A stretch of DNA of 64,000 nt from Bacteroidota bacterium. GTDB lineage: Bacteria; Bacteroidota; Bacteroidia; Bacteroidales; Prolixibacteraceae. Below, piece after piece: positions 16,632 through 26,413 of the stretch. The stretch covers positions 48,416 to 112,415 of the forward strand of contig JAHEYT010000034.1 in the NCBI GenBank assembly GCA_023251455.1, read 5' to 3'. Position 1 is the first letter of the stretch. Every line of letters starts with the position of its first letter. A program made the position numbers and the translations under genes. The notes beneath the pieces are model-generated. The model saw only the letters and a program-made list of their open reading frames with translations, was not told the DNA's origin and searched no databases.

Positions 16632-17025
16632 TTTCCATCAAATAACCTTTACAAATACCTTTGATAGTAACTGGGTTGCCGGTTTCAAGCGATTTAATAA
16701 CCGGCTGATTGGCTGCCGCCCAAACACTATCGAGTTGGCAGCTGATTCCCTGCATTTCGTCTTCTAAAACTAAAAGATCGGTTCCGTTTGGAAGCTTGTT
16801 TTTAGTTACCAGTTTTCCGCTGATTTCAAGAACTTTTTCGCTGTATTTTGTCGTTGCCGCATTTTCTTCCTTCTGAAATTCATCCATTAATTGGATAGCC
16901 TCCAGTTTGAATTCGGCATCCAACTTATTTACATCAGCATGTGGCTTAAAAAACATTTTCAGGCCAATGCCTGCACCAACAACGAGTACAGCCAGAACCA
17001 AGATAATTGCATATTTGATTTTCAT
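16597..17025 (-). CDS. OB-fold (tRNA_anti-like) membrane-anchored protein
   Basis: The 142-residue protein starts with one hydrophobic helix (IILVLAVLVVGAGIGL) and a linker, followed by an OB-fold of the tRNA_anti-like family (VLEISGKLVTKNKL, then GNPVTIKGICKGYL). Related domains occur in periplasmic or membrane-attached proteins of Bacteroidota next to YceI genes, as here: a YceI gene lies 10 bases upstream in the same operon. The ligand is unknown; the name refers to fold similarity, not to tRNA binding. Its last 35 bases overlap the convergent terpene cyclase. Confidence 0.7.
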   Translation of the reverse strand: MKIKYAIILVLAVLVVGAGIGLKMFFKPHADVNKLDAEFKLEAIQLMDEFQKEENAATTKYSEKVLEISGKLVTKNKLPNGTDLLVLEDEMQGISCQLDSVWAAANQPVIKSLETGNPVTIKGICKGYLMEIKVSPAVVVTK

Positions 17026-17035
17026 TTTTTTGCTT

Positions 17036-17587
17036 TTATTGCCCGTAAGGCAGATAGGTTGCTTTCACGGTAACTTCCATTTCCTTGCCGATTTTGTCGC
17101 GGACAAGCGATGGAATGGTAATGCCAAATTCTTCAGGAGTTACTTTAAACTTTGAGGTTGCAATCATTTTGCCCCCTTCAGTCCCAATTGTTCCGGGAAC
17201 TGTTATTTTTTTATCGACACCATGCACATTTAATACTCCTGTGATTTTGACGTCGGCAACCGGTGCAGTAAGCATTTCCTTCTTGAATCCTTCGATTGTT
17301 CCTTTGAATTTAGCCTTCGGAAACTTGGTGCTTTCCATATAATTTTCGTTGAAATGCTCTTCCATCAAAGCACGTTTGAAATGGAAGGTTGTCATCAATG
17401 CCTGAAATACAATTTCTCCATTTGACGAATCAAGAATGGTTACAGCTTCGTTGCTTTCGCCGAGGATATCTTCCATTGGTGTTGAGGAATAGAACGAAAT
17501 GTAAGCATTTTTGGCAATAAATTTCCCCTGGCTAAATGCGCTAACTGATGTTGCAATCAGAATCAGCACCAAAAATTTCCTTACCAT
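17036..17587 (-). CDS. YceI family periplasmic protein
   Basis: The 183-residue product has a signal peptide (VSAFSQG) and the YceI lipocalin-like barrel, with characteristic TKFPKAKFKGTIEGF, ITGVLNVHGVDKKITVPGTI in parts (VHGVDKKITVPGTI) and a final basic strand. YceI proteins bind long isoprenoid or amphiphilic molecules such as polyprenoids in their barrel. That is interesting because the terpenoid cluster ends just beside this operon on the other strand, but no direct link is shown. It overlaps the upstream barrel gene by 7 bases, so translation is coupled. Confidence 0.88.
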   Translation of the reverse strand: MVRKFLVLILIATSVSAFSQGKFIAKNAYISFYSSTPMEDILGESNEAVTILDSSNGEIVFQALMTTFHFKRALMEEHFNENYMESTKFPKAKFKGTIEGFKKEMLTAPVADVKITGVLNVHGVDKKITVPGTIGTEGGKMIATSKFKVTPEEFGITIPSLVRDKIGKEMEVTVKATYLPYGQ

Positions 17588-18489
17588 TTTTTATCTTTTT
17601 GAAATGAAAAAACTCTTGAAATATTGAATCCGAGGTGGATGCCTCCGTCAAGCCAGTCGCCTGTGGTTTGCGGAATGAATGAACCTTCGCGCATTCCCTG
17701 AGAGTTGGTCAGCATAATCTGAAAAACATGTCCGCCGGTTTCGATATCGACTCCCACGGAACAAGCATTGTAATATCTGGTGTCCAGAAATTCCGAGTTC
17801 GGATTGTAGGTGTAATAATATTCGGCATTCAGCGAAAGCCGTTTGCTCAGTTTGTACCTTGCGCCTGCGCCCATCGAATAAATGTCGTTCTGGTCGAGTT
17901 CCGATTTGACCAGGTTACGGTGAATGAATGTTGGCGATAACTGAAAAGAGAGCTTATCATTAAACTTTCGGGCAATCAGCAATTGATGCACATAGGCAAG
18001 CCGTGACGAAAAATAGTTGGACGCTCCTTCAGGTCTTACCGGAAATTTTAGTGTATTTAATTCTACAGATGTGAAATAGCTTAGCGAAACTGGCATCCAT
18101 TTTTCTCCTGTAGATTGCCTTAGGAGCCGGAATTTGGCAAATGTGTCGTACGTTTTGTTATAACTTCCGCGACCAATGCCAACCATTAACCAATCTTTCA
18201 ATCCGTATTCAAGGCTGAAATGAATGACTGACTGATCGAGTCCCCATAGGCCATAAGCGCCGCTATTTAATGTTCCAAAACGGTGCGAAATGCGAAAATC
18301 CAGTTGTTTCTTCTTCATCTGCTCAATGGAATGGCCATTAATAATGCGGCTGGCTTTAAAGGTTGCAGTGGCGTAGTCCACTGTTGGTTTCGTTTCAGCA
18401 TTTAACAAGGCATCCAAATCCTGACTATAAACATTTCCGGAGAAAATAAGCAGTATTAACCCGATAAAAATAGATTGTATTTGTTTCAT
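17581..18489 (-). CDS. DUF5777 family beta-barrel protein
   Basis: The 302-residue protein has a signal peptide (FSGNVYSQD) and alternating aromatic beta-strands ending in an aromatic-rich C terminus, as in outer membrane barrels. The segment SHRFGTLNSGAYGLWGLD identifies the DUF5777 family of Bacteroidota. These genes often lie with YceI and cytochrome-like genes, as here. A role in outer membrane passage or in anchoring of respiratory or lipid-binding proteins is possible but not shown. The neighbours upstream are heme-motif lipoproteins 11 bases away. Confidence 0.8.
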   Translation of the reverse strand: MKQIQSIFIGLILLIFSGNVYSQDLDALLNAETKPTVDYATATFKASRIINGHSIEQMKKKQLDFRISHRFGTLNSGAYGLWGLDQSVIHFSLEYGLKDWLMVGIGRGSYNKTYDTFAKFRLLRQSTGEKWMPVSLSYFTSVELNTLKFPVRPEGASNYFSSRLAYVHQLLIARKFNDKLSFQLSPTFIHRNLVKSELDQNDIYSMGAGARYKLSKRLSLNAEYYYTYNPNSEFLDTRYYNACSVGVDIETGGHVFQIMLTNSQGMREGSFIPQTTGDWLDGGIHLGFNISRVFSFQKDKKW

Positions 18490-18500
18490 AAATCAGTGCT

Positions 18501-18881
18501 TTAGTTGTTTAATTTGCCGTTGTCTATCCATTTTTGCAGTTGATTAATCTCGCAATCGGAAAGCTTTCCGCCACCCTGTGGCATCTGTTGATATCCACTG
18601 GCATGAGTGATAGTTCCCATTAACTTACCATTGTTTGCGAGTATTACAACATCAGCATAATTTTGAATTTTTACTCCGCCGCCTGAGTTCACCGCATTCG
18701 AATTGGAATGGCATGAATGGCACGAAGCCTGCAAAATTGGGGTAACAGTTGCTGCAAATGTGACATTGGAAAGGTCGCAGCCCGTTGAAAGTTGTGGATA
18801 CAGCGCTTCTTCAGAGTCGTAATAACAACCTGTTAAAGATATGATTAACAGAAGTAGGATGATTTTATGAATTTGTTTCAT
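18501..18881 (-). CDS. Small c-type cytochrome-like lipoprotein
   Basis: The 126-residue product has a lipobox LTGC at residues about 16-19 and one heme-binding motif CHSCH in the segment LQASCHSCHSN. A later methionine (QMPQGGGKLSD) could be the second iron ligand. It would be an outer-leaflet or periplasmic single-heme cytochrome. It lies 17 bases downstream of a second cytochrome-like gene and shares domain form with it, which suggests duplication and divergence. Electron partners are unknown. Confidence 0.8.
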   Translation of the reverse strand: MKQIHKIILLLLIISLTGCYYDSEEALYPQLSTGCDLSNVTFAATVTPILQASCHSCHSNSNAVNSGGGVKIQNYADVVILANNGKLMGTITHASGYQQMPQGGGKLSDCEINQLQKWIDNGKLNN

Positions 18882-18898
18882 CGTTGCGATTTTAAAGT

Positions 18899-19297
18899 TC
18901 AGTTTGTTTTGCAGGTTGTCTCTTTGGCTCCCTGCTCAATCCACAGCCTGATGATTGTTCGTTTGCTGGCTGGTAATGCATTGTCGGGCGGCATTAACTG
19001 AAAAGTGCTGGTAATGGCCTTATATGCCTCGCTTTTATCTGCATCACCCGGCGTAATTGATTTCATGATGCTGGCATAATCGGTAAAAGTATAGCCGCTT
19101 TCTGCCGATTTGGAATCGTGACAACCAGTTGTTCCACAACTATTCTGGAAAATGGGAAGAACTTCTTCTGTAAAACAGACTTGAGGCATTTGATCGGCCG
19201 AAATTCCTTCGTGTTTACATGAATTAACCAAAAGGATCAGAGGCGTAATCATAAATGCCACTAAAACTGATAAATAACTTAATCGTTTAAATGTCAT
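18899..19297 (-). CDS. Cytochrome c-like lipoprotein with CX4CH motif
   Basis: The 132-residue product has a signal peptide ending near VNSC and a core with SCGTTGCHDSKSAESGYTF. The heme-type motif is C-G-T-T-G-C-H, that is CX4CH, one or two residues longer than the standard CxxCH and known from planctomycete-type cytochrome domains. LMPPDNALPASKRTIIRLWI later gives the methionine ligand and a helix. It is the first gene of the minus-strand operon 16597-19297. Whether it binds heme covalently with this spacing is uncertain. Confidence 0.75.
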   Translation of the reverse strand: MTFKRLSYLSVLVAFMITPLILLVNSCKHEGISADQMPQVCFTEEVLPIFQNSCGTTGCHDSKSAESGYTFTDYASIMKSITPGDADKSEAYKAITSTFQLMPPDNALPASKRTIIRLWIEQGAKETTCKTN

Positions 19298-19455
19298 ACT
19301 TCGAATCTTTAGATGCAGAGTTACTGAAGAGTTTTAGATATCTGTTGATTTTACCTAAACAACAATGCACACAATATATTGTTCCGTATTCTTATCGGAA
19401 AGGTGTTGGTATTACATATTTAAATTGAATCCCTTCAGATGAAGGATTCGGGAGA

Positions 19456-20553
19456 TTAATAAAACGGAAGCATTTTAATTATTTCGCCTTCGGTGGTCAG
19501 GTATTCTTTCATGAGATTGGCGGTCAGGCACGAATGAACAGGAATTATTTCGATCAGGTTACCAGGTTTGAAATAGTGTAAGTCTTGGGGGGTTATCTTC
19601 AGGATTCCATGCTCTTGCGAAAGTCCATGAAGGTAGTTTTTCTCATCCAGAAGTATTTTCTTGTCATCTTCTTCGATAATAATTCTTCCGAAGAGAGGTT
19701 TCCCATCAATATTAATGATTGAATCTTTGGCAAAATGAATGGCGCCGCCGTAAATAACCACTTCGTTGCGTGAAGGATGTACCGCGATTACCGGGCAAAC
19801 CATTCTGACTGCAATGTCGGTGAGTTTGCAGACGCCCAGTTTAAATTGCATTAAATCGTAAAAAACAAAGTTGCCAGGCCTTATTTCGTCAACCCCATCG
19901 AAATTGTCGCAAATACTGCACGATGGCGTGTCTCCCAAGGAAACGATCAACTCGGGCCATTCGCTTCTGTAGCGAACTTTCAGAGCCTTCATTTTCAGAA
20001 GTGCATCAAAGTGTCTGCTAAAAATATCATGTGTTGAGTTGGCGTGGTAGGTATGTCCGGTATGCGACAAAAATCCTTTAAACTGGAGTAATGGTGATTT
20101 CTGAATCGTTTCCAACAGCTCATCAATCAATTGAGTCCGGTTGGATTCAATCCCGGTACGATTGTAGCCGGTATCAATTTTAATGAATACACCGGTGTGC
20201 CAGGTGATCTTTTCCTGAAGAGCAGCTAGCCCTTCTTTATTCTCAATCAGAAGGTTCAGATTGATTCGGCCTGCGAGTTCATTCATTTCCGGGATTTCCG
20301 GAATATTAACAGAAAAAGCAATAGTAATGTCATTCCACCCAAAGTCTGCAAAATAGTTGGCCATGGTTAATGAAGAAACGGTGATGCATTTTACTCCGGC
20401 TTCGCGAAACCATTCTCCAATTTCGGCAGATTGATGAGTTTTAAAATGGGGGCGGAAATTTAACCCAAGATCATTTGCTTTACGAACCATATTTTGGATG
20501 TTTCGCAATGCAATTTCTTTACTAAGTAGCAGGGTAGGCTTTGTAATTTCCAT
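19456..20553 (-). CDS. D-threonine aldolase / D-serine dehydratase-like PLP enzyme
   Basis: The 365-residue enzyme has the alanine-racemase-type barrel. PLP should bind K38 in RPHFKTH. The C-terminal metal site reads VHSCLTANL, with His340 and Cys342; the His-x-Cys pair is the zinc site of eukaryotic-type D-serine dehydratase, while D-threonine aldolases usually have His-x-Asp. So both activities on D-beta-hydroxy amino acids are possible, with dehydratase slightly favoured by the ligand pair. It is soluble and stands alone between the cytochrome operon and purA. Confidence 0.82.
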   Translation of the reverse strand: MEITKPTLLLSKEIALRNIQNMVRKANDLGLNFRPHFKTHQSAEIGEWFREAGVKCITVSSLTMANYFADFGWNDITIAFSVNIPEIPEMNELAGRINLNLLIENKEGLAALQEKITWHTGVFIKIDTGYNRTGIESNRTQLIDELLETIQKSPLLQFKGFLSHTGHTYHANSTHDIFSRHFDALLKMKALKVRYRSEWPELIVSLGDTPSCSICDNFDGVDEIRPGNFVFYDLMQFKLGVCKLTDIAVRMVCPVIAVHPSRNEVVIYGGAIHFAKDSIINIDGKPLFGRIIIEEDDKKILLDEKNYLHGLSQEHGILKITPQDLHYFKPGNLIEIIPVHSCLTANLMKEYLTTEGEIIKMLPFY

Positions 20554-20636
20554 TTCAGTATGATAAAACTGAATTACAATCGTGTAATTAATGTCCTAAA
20601 ATAAGCAATACTTTGTGAAATCAAAAGTTTTAAACA

Positions 20637-20665
20637 AAAGAAAAGGAGCCAGATAAACTGGCTCC
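20637..20665 (-). terminator. Rho-independent terminator of purA
   Basis: On the minus strand GGAGCCAG and CTGGCTCC form an 8-bp stem with a 5-base loop, followed by TTTTCTTTT. It lies just after the purA stop at 20673. Confidence 0.8.
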
Positions 20666-20672
20666 CTATGTT

Positions 20673-21947
20673 TTATTCTCCTAAGAAGATTGTTTGTGCC
20701 CTGTTTGGACCAACCGAAGCGATTGAAATCGGCACGCCAACCTGTTCTTCAATGAAATTCATATAGTTATTGAATTCTTCAGGAAATTCATTTTGAGTTG
20801 ATAGCTGAGTCAAATCGGTTTGCCACCCCGGCAATTCAATATAGACAGGTTTTACGCTATCATTCAGTTCGAATGGGAATTTCTCGGTGACTTCACCATT
20901 TATTTCGTAACCTACGCAAATTTTAATGGTTTCAAATTTGTCCATTACATCTGCTTTCATCATAATGAGTTCAGTAACTCCATTCAGCATAATAGAGTAT
21001 TTCAAGGCTACCAAATCCAACCAACCGCAACGGCGCGGACGGCCTGTGGTTGAGCCATATTCACGACCAACATCGCGCATGTCCTGACCATCCTGATCAA
21101 ACAATTCTGTTGGAAATGGTCCCATTCCTACGCGGGTGCAGTAGGCTTTGAAAATGCCAAAAACATTACCGATTTTATTTGGCGCAATTCCCAGTCCGGT
21201 GCAAGCTCCGGCGCAAATTGTGCTCGATGAAGTTACAAAAGGATAAGATCCAAAATCAATATCCAGCATCGTTCCCTGAGCACCTTCAGCCAAAACCGAT
21301 TTTCCATCAGCCAGGTTATCATTAATAAGGTGTTCGGTGTCAACAATATTGAAGGTTTTTAGAACCTCGATGGCTTTCATCCATTCCTTTTCGGTTTCAG
21401 CAAGTATGGCAGCATAATCGAAGTGGTAATAGTTTTCGAGCAAATCTTTGTGAGCCTGAACTCGTGCTGTGTATTTTTCAGTGAAATTTTCGAAAAGATC
21501 ACCAACACGTAATCCGTCGCGACCAATTTTGTCGCGGTAAGTTGGCCCAATCCCTTTTAATGTTGAACCAATTTTGGTTGCTCCTTTTGCTTCTTCTGAG
21601 GCAGCGTCGAGCAAACGATGTGTAGGCAGAATCAGGTGCGCTTTTTTAGAAATGTAGAGTGTTTTGTGAAGATCGACATTGTGTTTACTGATTGATTCAA
21701 TTTCTTTTTCAAAAGTGATTGGATCAATTACAACTCCGTTGCCGATTACATTCAACTTGTTTTCGCGAAATATTCCGGAAGGAATAGTGTGTAAAACCTG
21801 TTTGAAATTGTTGATTTCCAGTGTATGGCCGGCATTCGGGCCGCCTTGGAATCTGGAAATAATATCATATTTGGGTGTCAAAACATCGACGATTTTTCCC
21901 TTTCCTTCATCGCCCCACTGGAGGCCTAGCAAAACATCTACTTTCAT
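20673..21947 (-). CDS. purA: Adenylosuccinate synthase
   Basis: The 424-residue enzyme joins IMP and aspartate with GTP in AMP synthesis. It starts with the signature GLQWGDEGKGK at residues about 6-16, and has the GTP site loop and NVFGIFKAYCTRVGMGPFPTE in parts (KAYCTRVGMGPFPTE). Length fits bacterial PurA. I set the start at ATG 21947 because the family begins MKVDVLLGLQWGD; an upstream GTG at 21980 would add 11 non-conserved residues. It lies 205 bases downstream of the fur gene and ends at a good terminator. Confidence 0.96.
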   Translation of the reverse strand: MKVDVLLGLQWGDEGKGKIVDVLTPKYDIISRFQGGPNAGHTLEINNFKQVLHTIPSGIFRENKLNVIGNGVVIDPITFEKEIESISKHNVDLHKTLYISKKAHLILPTHRLLDAASEEAKGATKIGSTLKGIGPTYRDKIGRDGLRVGDLFENFTEKYTARVQAHKDLLENYYHFDYAAILAETEKEWMKAIEVLKTFNIVDTEHLINDNLADGKSVLAEGAQGTMLDIDFGSYPFVTSSSTICAGACTGLGIAPNKIGNVFGIFKAYCTRVGMGPFPTELFDQDGQDMRDVGREYGSTTGRPRRCGWLDLVALKYSIMLNGVTELIMMKADVMDKFETIKICVGYEINGEVTEKFPFELNDSVKPVYIELPGWQTDLTQLSTQNEFPEEFNNYMNFIEEQVGVPISIASVGPNRAQTIFLGE

Positions 21948-22152
21948 TTTATCTAGATTTATTATGATCTGTTTAAACACGATAATCCGCGAAAACTGAA
22001 TTCTGTAATTTCAATTTTCACGGAAGAAATGGTCTTAATTGAGCGATAAAATTACAAATTATTTACCGAAGTAAGTTTAAAATAAACAGTTAAAAGAAGC
22101 CGATTATTAATTTGTTCTTATTCTTTTAATGAACGATCAGGAAGCATTTTTA

Positions 22153-22593
22153 TTACTTACTGGTGAACTGCCCATAAATATAAAGGGTGTGGTGCGATAG
22201 TTTAAAATCATTTTTCTGACAGATATCTTCTATGATTTCCTTTAGGCGTGGGTCATAGAATTCAGTCAACGAACCATTCCGGAGGTCGATTAAATGGTCG
22301 TGCTGAGGAATTGCATAAGCTTTTTCGAATTGTGCCAGATTTTTTCCAAACTGATGCCTGATGATTAGTTTGCAATCGAGCAGTAAATCCATGGTGTTGT
22401 ACAAGGTGGCCCTGCTCACCCTATAATTCTTGTTTTTCATCGAAATGTACAACGACTCAATGTCAAAATGCCCTTCTCTTGAATATATTTCTTCCAGAAT
22501 TGCAAACCGTTCAGGAGTTTTCCGGTGTTCATTTTCTTCAAGATAATCGATAAACATGCGCTTGACCGCTTCTTTTGTTTTTTGGTTATTCAT
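22153..22593 (-). CDS. Fur family transcriptional regulator
   Basis: The 146-residue protein has the winged-helix domain of Fur regulators ([13 protein letters not shown], then [14 protein letters not shown] at about 70-83) and the metal-site histidines in GHFDIESLY and PQHDHLI. The structural zinc CxxC motifs are absent: the block after HDHLI reads DLRNGS, where classic Fur has a C-x-x-C. It could sense iron, zinc, manganese or peroxide. The gene lies between rsh and purA with 67 bases to rsh, so partial cotranscription is possible. Confidence 0.88.
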   Translation of the reverse strand: MNNQKTKEAVKRMFIDYLEENEHRKTPERFAILEEIYSREGHFDIESLYISMKNKNYRVSRATLYNTMDLLLDCKLIIRHQFGKNLAQFEKAYAIPQHDHLIDLRNGSLTEFYDPRLKEIIEDICQKNDFKLSHHTLYIYGQFTSK

Positions 22594-22660
22594 ATTTAAA
22601 CCAATTAAGAATAAGGTTCAAAAATAGCACTTTTTTAAGACTTTAAGCGAAGCTGATTAT

Positions 22661-24880
22661 TTATTGCTGAATTTTTTCAATACGTTCAATGGTGTCCATC
22701 CCCTTGATTTTCATTAATCGGGATATCAATTCATTTAAATCCTGAACGCTATGAATATACAAATACAAATCGCCTTCAAAAATGCCATCGTGAGTATCAA
22801 AGTGAACTGTGCGCATGTTGATGTCACTTTGCTTTGAAATGATGGTGGTTATTTCGTTAACTACTCCTACGCGGTCGAATCCGCTTAGTTTAATTCGTGA
22901 CAGGTAAGATAGTCGTTTGAATTTAGTCCATTCGGCAGTGATAATATTATCGCCTTGTTGCGACATAATCTTGAGTGCTTCAGGACAGTTTCTTTTGTGG
23001 ATAATTATATGCTCCTCGTCGGAAACATATCCAACAACGTCGTCGCCAGGTATTGGATTGCAGCATTTTGCCAGAGTGTAGTTGAGTTCCTCCGGATCTT
23101 CTTTCAGTATAAAAGGAGCTTTTTTATTGATTTTGCCTGAAGAAACGGGTTCTTCTTTCTTTTGGGAGAAGGATAATTTCCAGAACTTGGCGAGTTTATT
23201 TTCTCGGCGGGTTTGTAACACTTCATCAAGGTTGTCGAGTTCCAGAAAACCCATACCTACCTGGGCATATAACTGTTCTTTATTGGTCAGGCTGTAATAA
23301 GCACTTAATTTTTTTAGGGTATCTGATGAAGGTAGAATTTTATATTTGGCGAGTTGATCCTCGATTATTTTTCGACCTTGTTCAATATGCTTTTTCCGGT
23401 CGAGTTTGAATGATTGTTTGACTTTTGTTTTAGCCTTGGCGGTAATCAGAAAATTGAGCCAGCTAAGTTGCGGAGTTTGTGTTTTTGACGAAAGTATTTC
23501 AACTTGGTCGCCACTTTGAAGGACATGAGAAACAGGCACTAACCTGTGGTTTATTTTAGCTCCGATGCAATGATTCCCCAGTTCTGTATGTATTTCGTAA
23601 GCAAAATCGATGATGGTGGCATTTTTTGGTAGATTCACCATTCTGCCTTTTGGTGTGAAGACGATGATTTCGGAAGAGAAAAGATTCATTTTAAACTCAT
23701 CCAGAAATTCAAGAGCATCCGATTCCGGATTCTGAAGCATATCCTTAATCTTCTGCAACCATCGGTCTAGTTCGTTTTCAACATCATTAATATTTTTGTA
23801 TTTGTAATGAGCGGCAAAGCCTCTTTCTGCAATTTCGTCCATTCGTTGTGTGCGGATCTGTATTTCAACCCATTTGCCCTGTGGCCCCATAACAGTTACG
23901 TGCAAAGCTTCATAACCGTTAGCTTTCGGTATAGTTATCCAATCGCGGATCCGGTCGGGTTTGGGCTTATAAATGTCGGTTACCAGCGACAGAATATCGA
24001 AACATTGCCGCTTTTCAGAAACATTGGTCTTTGGGTTAAAGACAATTCGAACAGCCAATAAATCATAAACTTCATCGAACGAAACGCCTTTGGTTTGCAT
24101 TTTATTCCAGATGGAGTAGGTTGATTTCAGCCGTTCTGTAATGTTAAAGTCAACTCCTTCGCGTTTCAGCTGCTCGTTAATTGGCCTGATAAATTCAGTT
24201 ACCAGGTAATCTCTTTTTTCACGCTGGTTTTGAAGTCTAAACTGTATTTGGTTGTACGCATCGGGATGTTTGTATTTCAGGCTTAAATCTTCCAGCTCCG
24301 ATTTGATGGCATATAATCCCAACCGATGGGCGAGGGGAGCAAATATGTAAAGGGTTTCGGCTGCTATTTTGAGCTGCTTGTGTGGAGCCATCGAGTCCAA
24401 CGTCCGCATGTTGTGAAGCCGGTCTGCAAGTTTGATAAGGATAACCCGAACATCATCAGAAAGGGTCATCAGCATCTTCCTGAAATTATTAGCTTGCTTC
24501 GAGTCGTGCTGAGGTGTAAATTCGTCTGTGAGTTTTGTTAGTCCGTCAACGATGGAAGCTACTTTTTCGCCGAACAGATTACTTATGTCTTCAAGCGTAT
24601 AATCCGTATCTTCAACAACGTCGTGACACAATGCCGAGATAATTGATGTGGCACTTAGCCCGATTTCTTCGATAACTATTTTGGCAACAGCAAGTGGGTG
24701 AATGATATATGGCTCACCTGATTTTCGTTTTACGCCGGCATGTGCACTGTTAGCAAATTCAAACGCTTTTTGTATCCGGACCTTTCCTTCGTCCGAAACC
24801 TTGCGGTCACATGCCTTCATTAGGTCATCAAAATAATCCTGAATTAGTCGCTCCTCTGCTTTTGTCTGAAGTTTTGTCAT
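22661..24880 (-). CDS. rsh: RelA/SpoT bifunctional (p)ppGpp synthetase/hydrolase
   Basis: The 739-residue protein has the full order of long RSH enzymes. The hydrolase HD domain includes H86-D87 (ALCHDVVEDT), the synthetase domain contains FDEVYDLLAVRIVF near 270-285, and TGS (VFTPKGRMVNLPKNAT) and C-terminal zinc-finger-like and ACT domains follow. Conserved HD residues and the synthetase core argue for both activities. It controls the stringent response in the cytosol and senses the ribosome through the TGS and later domains. A -7 box lies just upstream at 24904-24911. Confidence 0.95.
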   Translation of the reverse strand: MTKLQTKAEERLIQDYFDDLMKACDRKVSDEGKVRIQKAFEFANSAHAGVKRKSGEPYIIHPLAVAKIVIEEIGLSATSIISALCHDVVEDTDYTLEDISNLFGEKVASIVDGLTKLTDEFTPQHDSKQANNFRKMLMTLSDDVRVILIKLADRLHNMRTLDSMAPHKQLKIAAETLYIFAPLAHRLGLYAIKSELEDLSLKYKHPDAYNQIQFRLQNQREKRDYLVTEFIRPINEQLKREGVDFNITERLKSTYSIWNKMQTKGVSFDEVYDLLAVRIVFNPKTNVSEKRQCFDILSLVTDIYKPKPDRIRDWITIPKANGYEALHVTVMGPQGKWVEIQIRTQRMDEIAERGFAAHYKYKNINDVENELDRWLQKIKDMLQNPESDALEFLDEFKMNLFSSEIIVFTPKGRMVNLPKNATIIDFAYEIHTELGNHCIGAKINHRLVPVSHVLQSGDQVEILSSKTQTPQLSWLNFLITAKAKTKVKQSFKLDRKKHIEQGRKIIEDQLAKYKILPSSDTLKKLSAYYSLTNKEQLYAQVGMGFLELDNLDEVLQTRRENKLAKFWKLSFSQKKEEPVSSGKINKKAPFILKEDPEELNYTLAKCCNPIPGDDVVGYVSDEEHIIIHKRNCPEALKIMSQQGDNIITAEWTKFKRLSYLSRIKLSGFDRVGVVNEITTIISKQSDINMRTVHFDTHDGIFEGDLYLYIHSVQDLNELISRLMKIKGMDTIERIEKIQQ

Positions 24881-24903
24881 TTATCGCTCCCTCTGTGCTC
24901 TGT

Positions 24904-24911
24904 CAAAATTA
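24904..24911 (-). promoter_or_regulatory. -7 box for the RelA/SpoT gene
   Basis: Minus-strand TAATTTTG matches TAnnTTTG and lies 24 bases before the ATG at 24880. No -33 TTG at the expected distance. Confidence 0.4.
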
Positions 24912-25097
24912 ATGCTGAAAAGTAAAGATATATTTTTTCTGAAAAAAACGATAGATCAGAAACTGTATTCAAGTTGATTAGAACAAAGATTTAAAATATA
25001 GGTTGATTTGAAGTGTGGAAGCGCAATGGAAGTTTTTTTAGACAATGGATATTCGGTTTCAATTTAGAGGACGAACTTAGAAGGATGCCATGTAAAT

Positions 25098-25141
25098 CAA
25101 AAAGCCATAATTCCGAATTTTTTGTTCCGGAATTATGGCTT
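25098..25141 (-). terminator. Terminator of the ABC permease gene
   Basis: A 14-bp perfect stem (25102-25115 and 25128-25141) with a 12-base loop is followed on the minus strand by TTTTTGATTT. It lies 25 bases after the permease stop. Confidence 0.8.
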
Positions 25142-25165
25142 GAATATGATTTAGAAATGAATATG

Positions 25166-26413
25166 TTATTCGAAACGGAGGCTTTCAATCGGATCAAGTT
25201 TTGATGCTTTTTGCGCCGGATAATAACCTGAAATTACACCAACCAGGAAGCATAAAATTACACCAACAAAAATCCAGACCCAGGGAATAAAGAATGGCGT
25301 TCCGATCATCATGGCGACTCCATTTCCAGCAAGGATTCCAAGGATAATACCAACAATTCCTCCGATCTGTCCGATAACAACTGATTCGATCAGAAATTGC
25401 TGTTTCACAATTTTTGACGTTGCTCCAATTGCTTTCCGGATACCAATTTCACGCGTCCGTTCGGTAACCGAAACAAGCATGATATTCATAAGGCCAACTG
25501 CCGCGCCGAATAAGGTTATGAGACCGATGATAGTTGCTACAAGTGTAATGTTTTGAATGTTTTTAAGAAGAATATTGACAAGATTATCACTTTTTTCAAT
25601 GTTAAAATCACTTTCATCAGCTGGGTTAAGGTTTCTGATTACTCTAAAAGTACCTTCAGCTTCGCCAATTGCCGGATCAACCATTTCCGTATTGTTCACC
25701 TTAATTTGTACCGAAAAGTTCATTTGCGGGCGTGAGAAATAACTCCTCACATTGGTAAAAGGAAGTAAGCACATCTGATCTCCACCCGATCCGAATCCTT
25801 GTCCTTTTGAAGCAAGAACCCCAATAATCCGGTACTTCCCGCCGCCAATGCTTATTGTTTTTTGCAGTGGATTCTCACCTTTTTTGAATATTTTTTTAGT
25901 TATACCGTCTCCAATAATCACTACGTTTCTACCTGAATTTATTTCCTCTTCAGTAAAATTACGGCCGATTCTAATTTCGTTTCCCGATGTAAACAAGTAA
26001 TTTTCATCAACACCCTGGACCGATACGTTGGGATTCGTTTTTTCAGATTCATATTTTACAGTTGCGGTTCCGGTGGCATTGGTCGAAATCGAAACCGACG
26101 AAGGGAAAACAAACTTTTCTTTGAATTCTTTAGCCTGATAATAGCTTATGAATGAGTAGTTTCTTGAGCGGTAACGTTTATCTCCAACCTGAATTCGCAT
26201 TCCACGTGAATTAATCGTAAAAGTATTTGCCCCCATAAATGTGAATTCCTTCGTTATCGAATTTTTTATCGAGTCAATAGCTGTCAAAATTCCAACCAAG
26301 GCAGTAATTCCTACGGCGATGATACATACAGTAAGTATTGTACGAAGGAGATTGCTGCGAATGGATTGCAGCGCGATATTCAGGTTTTCAAAAAAAAGTG
26401 TTCCGAATCTCAT
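25166..26413 (-). CDS. ABC transporter permease, MacB/FtsX type
   Basis: The 415-residue protein has the MacB architecture: one N-terminal transmembrane helix ([19 protein letters not shown], residues about 25-43), a periplasmic MacB_PCD domain of about 230 residues, and three C-terminal helices in the FtsX domain with the coupling segment [19 protein letters not shown] in parts ([12 protein letters not shown]). It would pair with an ATPase that is not in this window. MacB-type complexes use mechanotransmission to move lipoproteins, antibiotics or signals across the envelope. The gene stands alone and is followed by a terminator. Confidence 0.9.
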   Translation of the reverse strand: MRFGTLFFENLNIALQSIRSNLLRTILTVCIIAVGITALVGILTAIDSIKNSITKEFTFMGANTFTINSRGMRIQVGDKRYRSRNYSFISYYQAKEFKEKFVFPSSVSISTNATGTATVKYESEKTNPNVSVQGVDENYLFTSGNEIRIGRNFTEEEINSGRNVVIIGDGITKKIFKKGENPLQKTISIGGGKYRIIGVLASKGQGFGSGGDQMCLLPFTNVRSYFSRPQMNFSVQIKVNNTEMVDPAIGEAEGTFRVIRNLNPADESDFNIEKSDNLVNILLKNIQNITLVATIIGLITLFGAAVGLMNIMLVSVTERTREIGIRKAIGATSKIVKQQFLIESVVIGQIGGIVGIILGILAGNGVAMMIGTPFFIPWVWIFVGVILCFLVGVISGYYPAQKASKLDPIESLRFE

